DNA of 39,039 nucleotides from Candidatus Hakubella thermalkaliphila (GCF_013281975.1 NZ_BLRZ01000004.1:1-39039), one strand, 5' to 3'; shown: positions 1 to 9,012, counted from the first letter of the stretch. Translations and numbers: made by a program. The notes: generated from the sequence alone by a model not told the origin.

Positions 1-1
1 C

Positions 2-576
2 GACCGATTTCATATCCTGAGCCACATGGCCGAAGCGGTAGATACAGTTCGTAAGGAAGAGCACCAACTCTTGAAGAGAAAAGGGGATGAGACCCTCAAG
101 GGAACCAAGTATCTTTGGCTTTACTTAGAAAATACTTGATATTTTCATGGTTCATGGGTGATGAGACCATAATGAAAAATTATGGGCAAGAAAATATCCC
201 CCTGAGGCGTAAGGAAGAATTTGAGCGTCTCAAGAGCCTGGATCTCCAGGTAGGACGGGCCTGGGCCATCAAGGAGAGCCTTAGGCGTCTTTGGGAGTGC
301 CCGAGTCGAGAGCAGGCTACCCAATATTGGAGAAGATGGTTTTGGTGGGCTACTCACAGTCGTCTGGAGCCCGTGAAAAAGGTTGCTTACCTGATTAAAC
401 GACATCTTCATAATGTCTTGACCTATTTTACCCACCCAATTACCAACGCTGTCAGTGAAGGTTTGAACAGTAAAATCCAAACAATCAAAAAGATGGCCTA
501 TGGATTCCGTAACCCTGAACATTTCAAAACAGCCATCCTTTTCCACTGTGGTGGCTTAGATATATACCCATGCTAA
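2..576 (+). pseudogene. ISL3-family transposase, 3' part, interrupted
   Basis: DDE transposase of the ISL3 (IS204/IS1001/IS1165) type. The reading frame enters from outside the window. It reads DRFHILSHMAEAVDTVRK and then KGTKYLWLY, hallmarks of the C-terminal half of this family, before a TGA at 138-140. The sense frame resumes after position 183 with ENIPLRRKEEFERLKSL, GRAWAIKE, NAVSEGLNSKIQTIKKMAYG and the typical end HFKTAILFHCGGLDIYP. Removing 124-182 joins the two halves in frame as YLWLY-GQENIPLRRK, so the break is a single insertion and not gradual decay. The 5' half of the gene and the left end of the IS lie outside the window. I could not assign the right inverted repeat with confidence; the IS probably ends between 577 and 625. 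Confidence 0.9.
124..182. mobile_element. 59-bp miniature hairpin insertion in the transposase
   Basis: Insertion inside the ISL3 transposase, flanked by TTA at 121-123 and 180-182 (3-bp duplication, or TA if only 2 bp). Excising 59 bp exactly restores the transposase frame. The insert is an imperfect hairpin: TTTTCAT near 142 pairs with ATGAAAA near 172, continued by GGTTCAT against ATGAGACC with a bulge. It carries no ORF. A related copy (about 41 of 49 aligned bases by eye) lies at 29022-29078 at the 3' end of modA. It looks like a non-autonomous mini-element; its mobilising family is not identified. Confidence 0.75.
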
Positions 577-630
577 AACCGGAAGAACCAGATTTTCTAA
601 TCAACATTCAGTTTGGATGAGTGTTGGTCT

Positions 631-1004
631 TGGCTCCCCGGGCAGGACTCGAACCTGCAACACCTCGGTTACAGTAGCCCCCAAAATTTCTTTTGGGACT
701 GGACTATCTCATCATCCGCTATGGGATGTCGGGCGCTCACAGGGCTTTATTGGCAGGGGGATCCTCAGCCCTTAGTCTCTGCACGTTCCTGCCTACTTAT
801 TACCCCTTTCAGCAGGCTTCGCTCAGGGTTACCATGCCCTTCAACTTCGCTTAGGGTTTTAGGCTTCCCTGAATTCACCCGATTTTCCATCCTGATTTTC
901 ATCAGGACGCTGCGATTTGGTGTGAACTTCCCGGTGACAATTTCAACCGTTTAGTTCACACCTCCTTTCACAGCCGAGTGCTCTACCGATTGAGCTACCG
1001 GGGA
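631..1004 (-). tRNA. tRNA-Asn(GUU), split by a group I intron
   Basis: On the minus strand the 5' exon is 1004-970 (acceptor TCCCCGG, D arm, anticodon stem CTCGG, then CTGT). The 3' exon is 671-631 (TAA, stem CCGAG, T arm GCAGGTTCGAGTCCTGC, acceptor CCGGGGA, discriminator G, encoded CCA). Joined, the anticodon loop is CTGTTAA, the standard tRNA-Asn loop with anticodon GUU, interrupted between positions 35 and 36. The alternative joins I tried either give a loop of the wrong size or do not leave the intron ending in the G that group I introns require. The exons fold as a complete cloverleaf with CCA encoded. Confidence 0.93.
672..969 (-). ncRNA. Group I self-splicing intron in tRNA-Asn
   Basis: About 298 nt, no ORF. 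The intron follows a U (exon position 35) and ends in G (672), as group I introns do. On the minus strand, P7 is visible as GACTA (777-773, in GCAGAGACTAAGGGC) and TAGTC (706-702, in GAGATAGTCC), matching the conserved R and S elements. A P4-P6-like stretch with AGGGAAGCCTAAAACCC and GGTAACCCTGAGCGAAGCC resembles the small introns of cyanobacterial tRNA-Leu (subgroup IC3, by resemblance). A 10-bp peripheral stem, GGTGTGAACT (962-953) with AGTTCACACC (928-919), follows the 5' splice site. A hairpin CCCAAAA-GAAA-TTTTGGG (697-680) with a GNRA-type loop precedes the 3' splice site. I could not settle the P1 pairing by eye. Confidence 0.9.
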
Positions 1005-1022
1005 GTGTTTATTGACTCTCAG

Positions 1023-1051
1023 ATTATACTACAAGTTCCAGCCCCGCAAAA
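1023..1051 (-). promoter_or_regulatory. Promoter of tRNA-Asn
   Basis: Minus strand: a perfect -10 TATAAT (1028-1023), 17 nt after a weak -35 TTTTGC (1051-1046). The expected start is near 1016, about 12 nt before the mature tRNA 5' end. Confidence 0.6.
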
Positions 1052-1149
1052 TGCCCCCAAATTACGGAATTGCTTGCCACATAGAGAGAAGGTTTAAGAT
1101 CCACCTTTGGTTACTTGGGGACCCTTTAGGAGATTAATTCCTAACCCCC

Positions 1150-2247
1150 CTACTCCAAAAAATCCTTCAGCCTCTGGCTCCGGGAGGGGTGACGCAGCTT
1201 GCTTAAGGTCTTGGACTCGATCTGGCGAATTCTCTCTCGGGTTACTCCAAACTTCCGGCCTACTTCTTCCAGAGTCCGAGGATGGCCGTTCAGAAGTCCA
1301 AAACGCAGTTGTATTACTTTCCTTTCTCGCGTGTTCAGAGTATCCAGAACACTCTGCAACTGCTCCTGGAGAAGAGTGAAGGAAGCAGCATCTACGGGCA
1401 CCACAGCTTCCTCATCCTCGATGAAATCACCCAGATGGCTGTCTTCTTCCTCTCCAATGGGCGTCTCCAGGGAGACCGGTTCCTGGGATATTTTCATAAT
1501 TTCCCGCACCTTATCCGCGGTGAAGCCCATCTCATCGGCTATTTCTTCAGGGGTAGGTTCCCGGCCCAGATCCTGAAGAAGTTGTCTCTGGATGCGGATC
1601 AGCTTGTTAATGGTTTCCACCATGTGCACCGGTATCCTGATAGTTCTGGCCTGGTCGGCAATGGCTCTGGTGATGGCCTGTCGGATCCACCAGGTGGCAT
1701 AGGTGCTGAATTTATAGCCTTTTCGATAGTCAAATTTCTCCACGGCCCGGATCAGCCCTAGATTTCCTTCCTGGATGAGATCTAGAAAAAGCATCCCCCT
1801 GCCGATGTATTTTTTGGCGATACTGACTACCAGACGCAGGTTGGACTCAATAAGGCGCTTCTTGGCCTCCTCCTGGCCTTGCTCGATCCTCTTGGCCAGA
1901 TCAACTTCCTCCGCTGCGGTGAGCAAAGGAACCTTACCGATCTCCTTCAGGTACATCCTGACCGGATCGTTGGTAGAAGCTTTGGAGGCAACTTCCAGCC
2001 TTTTCTTTGGTATCTTCTTTTCTAATTTCTCATCAAACTCGGGAGTAGCCTCCTCAATTTCCCCGTCAATGACCTCGATGTTCCGGCTGGCCAGAAGAGT
2101 ATATATGCTCTCTATTTCTTCAGGAGTTAGCTCGACCTCTTGAAGACTATCCATTATCTCTTCCGTGGTCAGAACTCCATGTTCTTTTCCCTTATTTATG
2201 AGGTCTCGGACCTCTTTTATGGAAGCTACCGAGAAATTATCTGACAC
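1150..2247 (-). CDS. rpoD: RNA polymerase primary sigma factor RpoD/SigA
   Basis: Primary sigma-70 factor, 365 residues, the compact length seen in Gram-positive SigA. Domains in order: a region 1.1-like N-terminus (about 1-60); region 1.2 with [11 protein letters not shown] (about 95-125); region 2 with [20 protein letters not shown] and [18 protein letters not shown], which cover the -10 contact and melting residues; region 3 (about 220-290); and region 4 with [20 protein letters not shown], the helix-turn-helix that reads the -35 box. The GTG start directly abuts the dnaG TAA and is preceded by GGAGG at 2256-2260, so the two genes are one transcription unit in the classical dnaG-rpoD order. 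The gene appears intact, which contrasts with the decayed accessory genes further along. Confidence 0.97.
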   Translation of the reverse strand: MSDNFSVASIKEVRDLINKGKEHGVLTTEEIMDSLQEVELTPEEIESIYTLLASRNIEVIDGEIEEATPEFDEKLEKKIPKKRLEVASKASTNDPVRMYLKEIGKVPLLTAAEEVDLAKRIEQGQEEAKKRLIESNLRLVVSIAKKYIGRGMLFLDLIQEGNLGLIRAVEKFDYRKGYKFSTYATWWIRQAITRAIADQARTIRIPVHMVETINKLIRIQRQLLQDLGREPTPEEIADEMGFTADKVREIMKISQEPVSLETPIGEEEDSHLGDFIEDEEAVVPVDAASFTLLQEQLQSVLDTLNTRERKVIQLRFGLLNGHPRTLEEVGRKFGVTRERIRQIESKTLSKLRHPSRSQRLKDFLE

Positions 2248-4101
2248 TTACTGTCCCTCCATCAAATGATCCTGGTTTATACGTTCTTCCTGTAGGGCTC
2301 TTCTCTGCCCTTCCAGTCTCAATATTTCCTCAAAAAGCCTATCAGCCTCTTCCTGATCTCCTTGCTGGCTTAATTTTTCCATTTTTCGAGGTAATATACT
2401 TATTTGACGTTTAAGGTCTAATTCCTTGAGCATATAGAAAACTTCTTGACAAGTTTTTTCGTTTTCATACTCCCTCTCTTCGAAAAGGAGGCTGCTGAAT
2501 AGCCTTCTGAGCTCTTCCCTTTCGATGGCACTCAGAAGCTGAGAGACATCTGCTTCCTTCGACCCTTTAAGACCATCTTTCAAGAGTCTGAAGATATCTT
2601 TATTGGGCCCACTCTGAAAAACATCTTCCTCCAGGTTCAGGAGGATCTTCCTTGCCTCCCCCACATCGTGAATTATCAACCGGAGAGCTTCCCTTTCCAG
2701 CCGATCATAGGGGGAAAACTGTTTTTTCTGCTCCACCCTCCCCTGGCTAATCCGGCCTCTGGCTCTTCTGTTTCTTTCGATGAGCTCTCTCATTAACCTC
2801 TCTTCTTCCACAGATAGCTTTTCCGCCACCACCTTGATATACTCCTCCTGGACTATTCTTGAGGAAAGGGTGGAGAGAAATTCCAGGATTCTGTCTATGG
2901 CTGCCAGCTTCCCCTGGGCCGAGGTTAGATCGAATCGTGATATTATAGAATCAATGGTGAAGTCTATCAAGGGCCTGGCCTGTTCCAGGAGTTTAGAAAA
3001 CTCTTCCTTCCCATGGCTTAACATATAGTCAGCCGGATCCATACCGGAAGGCAATACTACGGCTGATAGATTAATATTATGCTGGTTAAAGAGAGCAATG
3101 TTTCCGTTGTATTCTTTAAGCAAATCAATTCCCCTCTCCGTGGCTTTCTCCCCGGCTGTATCTGAGTCAAAGACTAAAACTATGTTATTGGTGAAGCGAG
3201 CTATCAGCCGGATTTGATCTATGGTCAGAGCTGTACCCAGGCTGGCTACTACGTGGTAAATACCACACTGGTGAAAAGCCATGACATCGGTATAGCCTTC
3301 CACAATCAGGGCCTGATCCTGCTTTACCATATCTCCCTTGGCCTTGGACAGTCCGTAGACCACCTTTCCCTTTTGATAGACAGGCGTCTCCGGTGAGTTC
3401 ACATATTTAGGCAGGGAGTCATCGATCACCCTTCCTCCGAAGGCCACCACCCTGTCCATGACATCGGTGATGGGAAAGATAATCCGGTGCCGAAATTGAT
3501 CATAGAATCCCCGCGAGCTTTTTTCGCTACGGATGGCCAGCCCGGAGGCAAGGAGATCAGAAAGGCTAATCCCTTTGTCCAGGGCATATTCAGCAAACCC
3601 GGCCCACTTTTCCGTGCAGCTTCCTATCTCAAAAAAGTCAATGGTCTCCTCTGTATAACCTCTTTTCAATAAGTACTGCAGACATTCTTGCCCAAAGGCC
3701 GTTTCCTTGAGACTCTTTCTGTAAAAATCTTTAGCTAACTGATTAATCCGATAAATTTTCTCTTTGTTTGCTGCTCCTCTTCCTTCTCCTGCTCTCACCT
3801 GCTGGTATTTAGGTTTATAACCCACCCGATCGGCCAGGCGCTGGATAGCCTCGGGAAATTCCAGACTTTCTATCTTCATAACAAAGCTGAAGACGTCACC
3901 TCCCTCCCCACACCCGAAACAATGATAGAGCTGCTTACCAGAATCCACTACAAAGGAGGGAGTTTTTTCTTTATGAAAGGGACAGAGACCGCTATAGTTC
4001 TTGCCGGTCTTCTTCAACCTGGTGTATTCTGATACCAGAGCCACCAGGTCGTTTCTCTCCCTTATCTCCTCTAACTCACCATCTGCAAGCCTGGGGGTCA
4101 C
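2248..4101 (-). CDS. dnaG: DNA primase DnaG
   Basis: Primase that makes RNA primers for replication at the DnaB helicase; 617 residues, usual for the family. The CHC2 zinc ribbon has Cys40, His43, Cys61 and Cys64. The catalytic core includes FPITDVMDRVVAFGGRV. The TOPRIM domain shows EGYTDV (Glu268) and the metal-binding DSD (Asp312, Asp314). The C-terminal third (about 460-600) is the helical DnaB-interacting region, the least conserved part. I chose the GTG start at 4101 because GGGAG lies a few bases upstream and the zinc domain begins about 35 residues later, as in homologues. The TAA stop is immediately followed by the rpoD start. Confidence 0.97.
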   Translation of the reverse strand: MTPRLADGELEEIRERNDLVALVSEYTRLKKTGKNYSGLCPFHKEKTPSFVVDSGKQLYHCFGCGEGGDVFSFVMKIESLEFPEAIQRLADRVGYKPKYQQVRAGEGRGAANKEKIYRINQLAKDFYRKSLKETAFGQECLQYLLKRGYTEETIDFFEIGSCTEKWAGFAEYALDKGISLSDLLASGLAIRSEKSSRGFYDQFRHRIIFPITDVMDRVVAFGGRVIDDSLPKYVNSPETPVYQKGKVVYGLSKAKGDMVKQDQALIVEGYTDVMAFHQCGIYHVVASLGTALTIDQIRLIARFTNNIVLVFDSDTAGEKATERGIDLLKEYNGNIALFNQHNINLSAVVLPSGMDPADYMLSHGKEEFSKLLEQARPLIDFTIDSIISRFDLTSAQGKLAAIDRILEFLSTLSSRIVQEEYIKVVAEKLSVEEERLMRELIERNRRARGRISQGRVEQKKQFSPYDRLEREALRLIIHDVGEARKILLNLEEDVFQSGPNKDIFRLLKDGLKGSKEADVSQLLSAIEREELRRLFSSLLFEEREYENEKTCQEVFYMLKELDLKRQISILPRKMEKLSQQGDQEEADRLFEEILRLEGQRRALQEERINQDHLMEGQ

Positions 4102-4461
4102 CTATGTCTCCCTATGCTACAGGTAAATCTTAGTCATGCACTCTCTTGAAATGACCAGGCCAATGAAGTTCTTCTTAAATTGAATAAGAGATGATAACTA
4201 TCCCCGCCAGGCGGGCAATGGAAGCGAATTGTAAGCCAACGAAGAACCTGAGCCAAAAGGCTTTTTTTCAGAAAGTATGCTTTCAGATAACGGGAGTTGT
4301 CCAGATCAGAAACTGCCAGAAGCATTCAGTGAAAGCACATCCTGAGCGCTAACGGAGTAGAAAGAATTAGCGAGTCGCAAATAGTTTCTGTGTATCATAA
4401 AATGTTTATTATAAAATATTATACAAGAGACAGTGGTAAAAACAAGGTAGAGGAGGTAGCC
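4102..4461. other. Intergenic between dnaG (-) and the Mth938-like gene (+)
   Basis: No convincing ORF. It holds a 6-bp GC palindrome CCCGCC/GGCGGG (4203-4215). It also holds a terminator-like AGCC-aaaa-GGCT followed by seven T on the plus strand (4251-4268). The AT-rich stretch 4385-4440 probably contains the promoter of the following gene, but no clear -35/-10 pair stands out. Confidence 0.5.
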
Positions 4462-4800
4462 ATGATCGATACCTACGATTTTGGAAACATCGTCATCAAC
4501 GGCCAAAAGTATACTTCGGACGTCATTGTCTATCCGGATCAGGTGCGTTCTAACTGGTGGAGGCGGGAAGGGCACAGGCTTGACCCGGAGGACATCCGCG
4601 AACTGGTAAGCTGGAGGCCAGAAGTATTGATAGTGGGAACGGGAAGCATGGGCTGCATGAAGATCTCCCCGGAAACGGAGGAACTCCTCAAGTCCCAGGA
4701 AATTGAACTAATCGCCGAGCCCACCCCTCGGGCCTGTCAGATCTTTAACCAGATTTCGGCTACCAGGAGGGCCGTAGCTGCCCTTCATCTGACCTGCTAG
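4462..4800 (+). CDS. Mth938-like (DUF498) domain protein
   Basis: Small protein of 112 residues related to the Mth938/NDUFAF3 family; the biochemical role in bacteria is not established. Family signs are the opening YDFGNIVINGQKY, VIVYPDQV, the central block PEVLIVGTGSMGCMKISPE and the end block PTPRACQIFNQI. An upstream in-frame start exists at 4390, but the ATG at 4462 has a strong AGGAGG at 4451-4456 and fits the family length, so I prefer it. The gene diverges from dnaG and converges on the molybdenum hydroxylase gene, with only 25 bp between the two stops. Confidence 0.85.
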   Translation: MIDTYDFGNIVINGQKYTSDVIVYPDQVRSNWWRREGHRLDPEDIRELVSWRPEVLIVGTGSMGCMKISPETEELLKSQEIELIAEPTPRACQIFNQISATRRAVAALHLTC

Positions 4801-4825
4801 GTCTCCCTTCCTGGCTCACAACGGT

Positions 4826-7651
4826 TTAAGAGGAAGATGGTTTCTTGAATCTACCCTTCTCTTCCAAAGCCTGCAAGATTTTTTCCCTGGTAGCGGGAAG
4901 TTCTGTGATCCTGATTCCCAGGGCATCGTGGATGGCATTTATTATGGCCGGAGCTGTGGGGGACATGGATACTTCTCCCATCCCTTTGGCGCCGTAAGGT
5001 CCCTGGGGATGGCTGTCCTCTACAATGATGGCCTCAATCTCCGGAGTCTCCCGAATGGTGGGGATATGGCACTTGGAAAGGGTATCGGTGATGATCCTGC
5101 CCTCCTCCAGTCTGAATTCCTCTCTGAGAGCATAGCCCAGGCCCATCACCACCCCTCCTTCCATTTGCCCTTTTACGTTCCGGGGATGGATAGCCTTTCC
5201 GACATCGTGAGCAGCAATTACTTTGAGGATTTTAACTTCTCCGGTCTCCTCATCTACTTCCACAATAGCAGCCTGGGTCCCAAAGCAGTAGGAGAAGTGG
5301 ATGCGATAAGTCTCGGGGCTTACACTGGGATCCCAGTCTGCCCTTTCCGGCAAGGGATAGGTCCTGGGGGCAAGATAGTAATGGTCAGCCCTGAGGATCT
5401 GACCTTTCTTTCTGGCCAGAGCAGCCAACTCCGCCAGACCTATGAGATTTCTGCCGTCCCCTTTATCCACAATTCTGTCCCCTCTAATACTAATTCTCTG
5501 GGGATCGATATTGAACTCCTGGGAAGCAAAGGAGAGGATAGTCTCCTTGAGTTTCTGGCTGGCCGCCAGAACGGCGTTTCCAGAGACAAAGGTCTGACGA
5601 GAAGCGGTAGTAACTCCTGAGTCCAGAATCTCGGAAGAGGTATCGCCACCAAAAACTTCAATCTTATTGTAGTTGATCCCCAGAGTCTGAGCTGCTATCT
5701 GGGCCATGGCTGAATAGGTACCCTGTCCCATCTCTGCCGTGCCCACAGAGAGCTTGATCGTGCCGTCCTCTTTTAGCTCTACTATGGCTCCAGCAGCATC
5801 CTTAATGACGCCTCCCAGACCTACATTCTTGTAGGCGCAGGCCACCCCCACACCTATTTTAGATCCCCTTTTTCGACGTTCCTGCATCTCCTGCTCCGTC
5901 CTGGCCACAGCTTTCTTGACCGCAGCCAGGCTCTCCTTAATGCCCACGCTGGATTCCAGGATGTGACCAGTGATAGTGGTATCTCCTTCCTCCAGGGCAT
6001 TGATTTCTCGGATCTCAAGGGGATCAAGACCCAATTGCTCCGCTACCCGGTCCATTTGGGATTCAGCGGCGAAGGCTGGTTGGGGAGTGCCAAAACCGCG
6101 CATGGCTCCGCAGGGGACGTTGTTGGTGTATACAGCATAGGCATCTACTTTAACGTTAGGAATCCGGTAGGGTCCGCAGGAAAAACAGGCGGAGCGAAAC
6201 AGAACCTCAGCTCCCAGAGAAGCATAAGCTCCGGTATCTCCCAGAATCTCCACCTCCACGGCCACAATTCTCCCCTCTCTGGCAGCCCCGGTGCGGTAGT
6301 GCAGATATTGGGCATGTCTTTTGGGATGGACTCTGATGGACTCCTTGCGACTGAAGACTACCTTGACTGGCCTTTTGGTGTGGTAAGCAGCCAGAGCCGA
6401 GAGGACTTGAACCACAGGTTCTTCCTTGCCTCCAAAAGCTCCTCCCGTAGGAAGATGGATCGCCCGTACTTTTTCTTTGGGAAGGTTGAGGATGGCTGAG
6501 ATCTGATCGCGGTCGGTAAAGACGCCCTGGCTGGCCGAATACACAGTGAGACATCCGTCTTTCTCCGGTACAGCCAGGCTGGCTTCTGGCTCCAGATAGG
6601 CGTGTTCGATGAAGGGTGTGTAATAACGGCCTTCTATAATCACATCTGCCTCAGCGAAACCTTTATCAATATCGCCCCTCCTGATTTTATGATGCTTCAA
6701 AATATTGCCTTCCTCATGAATTTTAGGTGCGTCGGGCAAAAGAGCTTCCTGGGGGGTGAATACTCCCCTCAGCTCCCGGTAGTCCACCCTGATCTTTCTA
6801 AGAGCTTCTTCGGCTATATCCTGAGTCTCGGCCACTACCAGAGCCACGGCATCTCCTACATATCTTACTTTATCTCTGGCCAGTACTGGTTGGTGGGGAA
6901 AGATGAGACCAAACCCGTTATGGCCGGGGACGTCCTTGGCTGTGAGAACAGCAATCACCCCAGGTGTGGCTTCTGCCTCCCTGGTATCAATGCCCAGAAT
7001 CTCAGCATGAGGGTACTCGCTACGCAGGGCTTTAGCGTAGACCGTCCCCTCCACGAAAAGATCATCCGCGTACTTTGTATCTCCTTTGGCCTTAAGGACG
7101 GCATCCTTTCGGGCCACTGCTTGCCCCACCACCTGGTAAGAACGCTCCAGGAGAGAAGGAGGGGATACGCTTTTTATTCCCTGCCTCATCATCTCGGATG
7201 CCTCCTGTACAGCCCTAATGATGCTTACATAGCCGGTGCAGCGACATAAGTTACGAGCCAGAGCAGACTTAATTTCCTCCACCGAAGGGGAGGGGTTTTC
7301 GTCTAAAAGAGCCTTGGCGGACATGATCATGCCAGGAGTACAGAATCCACACTGGATGGCTCCCTGACGGATGAAAGCTGCCTGAAGAGGATGAAGTTCT
7401 CCCGGGGGCGCCAGTCCCTCGATGGTCTCTACTCTCTTACCATCTGCCTGAGACATCTTGATAAGACAGGAGCGTTTAGCCTCTCCATCAAATATGACCA
7501 TGCAGGCTCCACAGTGGCCTTGAGCGCATCCATTCTTGGTCCCGGTCAACCTCAGGCGTTCCCTTAGGAAAGTGAGAAGCAGCATCTGGGGAGGAACTTG
7601 TGCTATCACTTCTTTACCATTCACCACTAGTCGAACCGATATGTTTTCCAT
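4826..7651 (-). CDS. Xanthine dehydrogenase family molybdenum hydroxylase (fused Fe-S and Mo subunits)
   Basis: Cytoplasmic molybdopterin hydroxylase of 941 residues. The N-terminal plant-type [2Fe-2S] domain has Cys42, Cys47, Cys50 and Cys62. The second [2Fe-2S] domain has Cys101, Cys104, Cys136 and Cys138 (CGFCTPG and NLCRCTG). From about residue 180 follows the molybdopterin-binding part, with GGAFGGKEEP, AMRGFGTPQ and the catalytic glutamate in GAKGMGE (Glu893). The FAD domain is absent, so the architecture is that of Desulfovibrio aldehyde oxidoreductase or the two-domain hydroxylases of purine clusters. The substrate cannot be read from sequence. ATG at 7651 has AGAGG at 7654-7658. The decayed hydantoinase, carbamoyltransferase and PucR genes nearby favour a purine or N-heterocycle substrate; modABC at 27103-29899 could supply its metal. 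Confidence 0.93.
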   Translation of the reverse strand: MENISVRLVVNGKEVIAQVPPQMLLLTFLRERLRLTGTKNGCAQGHCGACMVIFDGEAKRSCLIKMSQADGKRVETIEGLAPPGELHPLQAAFIRQGAIQCGFCTPGMIMSAKALLDENPSPSVEEIKSALARNLCRCTGYVSIIRAVQEASEMMRQGIKSVSPPSLLERSYQVVGQAVARKDAVLKAKGDTKYADDLFVEGTVYAKALRSEYPHAEILGIDTREAEATPGVIAVLTAKDVPGHNGFGLIFPHQPVLARDKVRYVGDAVALVVAETQDIAEEALRKIRVDYRELRGVFTPQEALLPDAPKIHEEGNILKHHKIRRGDIDKGFAEADVIIEGRYYTPFIEHAYLEPEASLAVPEKDGCLTVYSASQGVFTDRDQISAILNLPKEKVRAIHLPTGGAFGGKEEPVVQVLSALAAYHTKRPVKVVFSRKESIRVHPKRHAQYLHYRTGAAREGRIVAVEVEILGDTGAYASLGAEVLFRSACFSCGPYRIPNVKVDAYAVYTNNVPCGAMRGFGTPQPAFAAESQMDRVAEQLGLDPLEIREINALEEGDTTITGHILESSVGIKESLAAVKKAVARTEQEMQERRKRGSKIGVGVACAYKNVGLGGVIKDAAGAIVELKEDGTIKLSVGTAEMGQGTYSAMAQIAAQTLGINYNKIEVFGGDTSSEILDSGVTTASRQTFVSGNAVLAASQKLKETILSFASQEFNIDPQRISIRGDRIVDKGDGRNLIGLAELAALARKKGQILRADHYYLAPRTYPLPERADWDPSVSPETYRIHFSYCFGTQAAIVEVDEETGEVKILKVIAAHDVGKAIHPRNVKGQMEGGVVMGLGYALREEFRLEEGRIITDTLSKCHIPTIRETPEIEAIIVEDSHPQGPYGAKGMGEVSMSPTAPAIINAIHDALGIRITELPATREKILQALEEKGRFKKPSSS

Positions 7652-7885
7652 AACCTCTTTTTCCCTCTCTAGGCTGTTGGTTGATATCCGAATACTCCGC
7701 TACCTTTTATCTACACGTGTCTGAGCTATTGGCTGGGCTTACTGGTGGAAGATGCAGTATCCCTCCTTGTTCGTATCCCCCGAACTCAGAGCTAGAAGTG
7801 TCCCTCCGGACAGACCGTTTATCCAGTAGACCATGAGTTGATATAAAAAGGTCACCATGATGGCTATCCCTTTGGGCACCCCACC

Positions 7886-8701
7886 CTAAGCTAACTTACC
7901 CTCCCGGTGAGCTCGCACATATTTCTGGCAGAACTCATCCCGGTCCAGAAGAGCTTCGCAGGCGATTACTGTAGCCATGAGCTCCTTGTCCAGGGGATCA
8001 AGAACCACAGCATCCAGGCCGAAGGCCAGAAGCATGGGCAGAAAGGAGCGATGAATAAGTCTGCGATTAGGAAGCCCGTAGCTAACGGCTGTGGTGGAGA
8101 TGATGGTCTTGACGTCAGGAAAAGCTGCCTTCATCAATTTCAGGCTTTCCAGGACCACCAGACCCTGGCCGGTATCGACACCTATGGGCATGCCCAGGGC
8201 ATCAAGATAAAGTCTATGTCTAGGAATTCCATATCTGTCCACTTCGGCCACCAGTTTTTGGGCTATCTCAAGTCTTCCTTTAGCTGTCTCAGGTATGCGG
8301 CCCTCTTGGTCGATGGTCAAAGCTACCACTTTGCAACTGTATTCTCTTACCAGAGGTAGCACTTCCTCTACTCTTTCTTTGTCCAGAGTAATTGAATTGG
8401 CAATAGCCTCTTCTTTCTTTCGGCAAGCCTGCAGGCCGGTAGCCAGGACCCCGGGGTTGAGACTGTCCACAGCTATGGGCACATCCACTACCTCCTGGAT
8501 TGCCTCAATAGCCCAAACCACGTACTCAGGTTCCTTATGCCAGAAAGTGCCCGTATGCACGTCAATCACATTAGCTCCGGCGCTTACCTGGTCAAGAGCT
8601 TCCTTTTGCAGGAAGACTCTGTCTCTTTCCTCCAGAGCTTCGGCCACCGAAGGCCGGGTACTGTTAATTCTTTCTCCAAAAATTTCCAGTTTTGGAACCA
8701 T
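7886..8701 (-). CDS. Methyltetrahydrofolate:corrinoid methyltransferase-like protein
   Basis: Pterin-binding TIM-barrel methyltransferase of the MeTr/AcsE-MtgA type, 271 residues. Visible motifs are IFGERINSTRPSVAEAL at the N-terminus, GANVIDVHTG, PIAVDSLNPGVL, the long SITLDKERVEEVLPLV strand, and TAVSYGLPNRRLIHRSFLPMLLAFGLDAVVLDP near the end. Such enzymes move a methyl group between tetrahydrofolate and a corrinoid protein. The frame stays open upstream to 9028, but that extension runs through unrelated remnants. The ATG at 8701 follows a good GGAGG (8706-8710) and matches the family N-terminus. The gene is intact and shares a strand with the MttB homologue at 12038-13510, suggesting the two ends of one methyl-transfer path. 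No corrinoid protein gene is visible between them. Confidence 0.88.
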   Translation of the reverse strand: MVPKLEIFGERINSTRPSVAEALEERDRVFLQKEALDQVSAGANVIDVHTGTFWHKEPEYVVWAIEAIQEVVDVPIAVDSLNPGVLATGLQACRKKEEAIANSITLDKERVEEVLPLVREYSCKVVALTIDQEGRIPETAKGRLEIAQKLVAEVDRYGIPRHRLYLDALGMPIGVDTGQGLVVLESLKLMKAAFPDVKTIISTTAVSYGLPNRRLIHRSFLPMLLAFGLDAVVLDPLDKELMATVIACEALLDRDEFCQKYVRAHREGKLA

Positions 8702-8751
8702 TTTGCCTCCTGCTATTTGAGAGCTAGCCACTGTCTGAATCACAGAAGAAT

Positions 8752-8952
8752 CTACTTGGCCCTGGCCACCAGCCCCGAGGGCACTTGCACCGCGCGCTGC
8801 ATCTTGTCCGCGCCGACCAGGAGGCTGCCGAACAGGAAGGAGGCCAGGATGGCGCCCAACGGGTGCAGCTTGCCGAACAGCGCCGCAACGATGCCGGAGA
8901 AACCGTAACCGCTGGTAATACCCTCCAGCAGTCGGCGATGCACGCCGATCAC
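8752..8952 (-). pseudogene. ABC transporter permease fragment (nucleoside/simple-sugar type)
   Basis: A 66-codon remnant resembling the C-terminal part of BmpA-linked nucleoside or sugar permeases: EGITSGYGFSGIVAALFGKLHPLGAILASFLFGSLLVGADKMQR. Family proteins are about 300 residues, so both ends are missing. On the upstream side it is joined directly to the stop of the hydantoinase fragment; on the downstream side it runs into non-homologous sequence before the methyltransferase. Base composition here is visibly richer in G and C than the flanks, suggesting foreign origin. Confidence 0.75.
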
Positions 8953-8953
8953 T

Positions 8954-9012
8954 TATACCCTTGCCTCCGTGAGCCCTTGCTCCATAACCAGGGTCCCACC
9001 CTTGATAATCAT
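8954..9012 (-). pseudogene. Hydantoinase/dihydropyrimidinase N-terminal fragment
   Basis: Only about 19 codons: MIIKGGTLVMEQGLTEAR, the typical opening strand of cyclic amidohydrolases of the dihydropyrimidinase/allantoinase family, then a TAA. The rest of the ~460-residue gene is gone and the sequence switches to the permease fragment. Its ATG overlaps the stop of the preceding reading frame (ATGA at 9012-9009), a sign of former translational coupling in an operon. Confidence 0.55.

Noticed and set aside
613-954. 113-codon plus-strand frame over the tRNA-Asn intron
   Set aside because: It lies antisense to the structured intron and exons, with no ribosome site and no recognisable protein motif.
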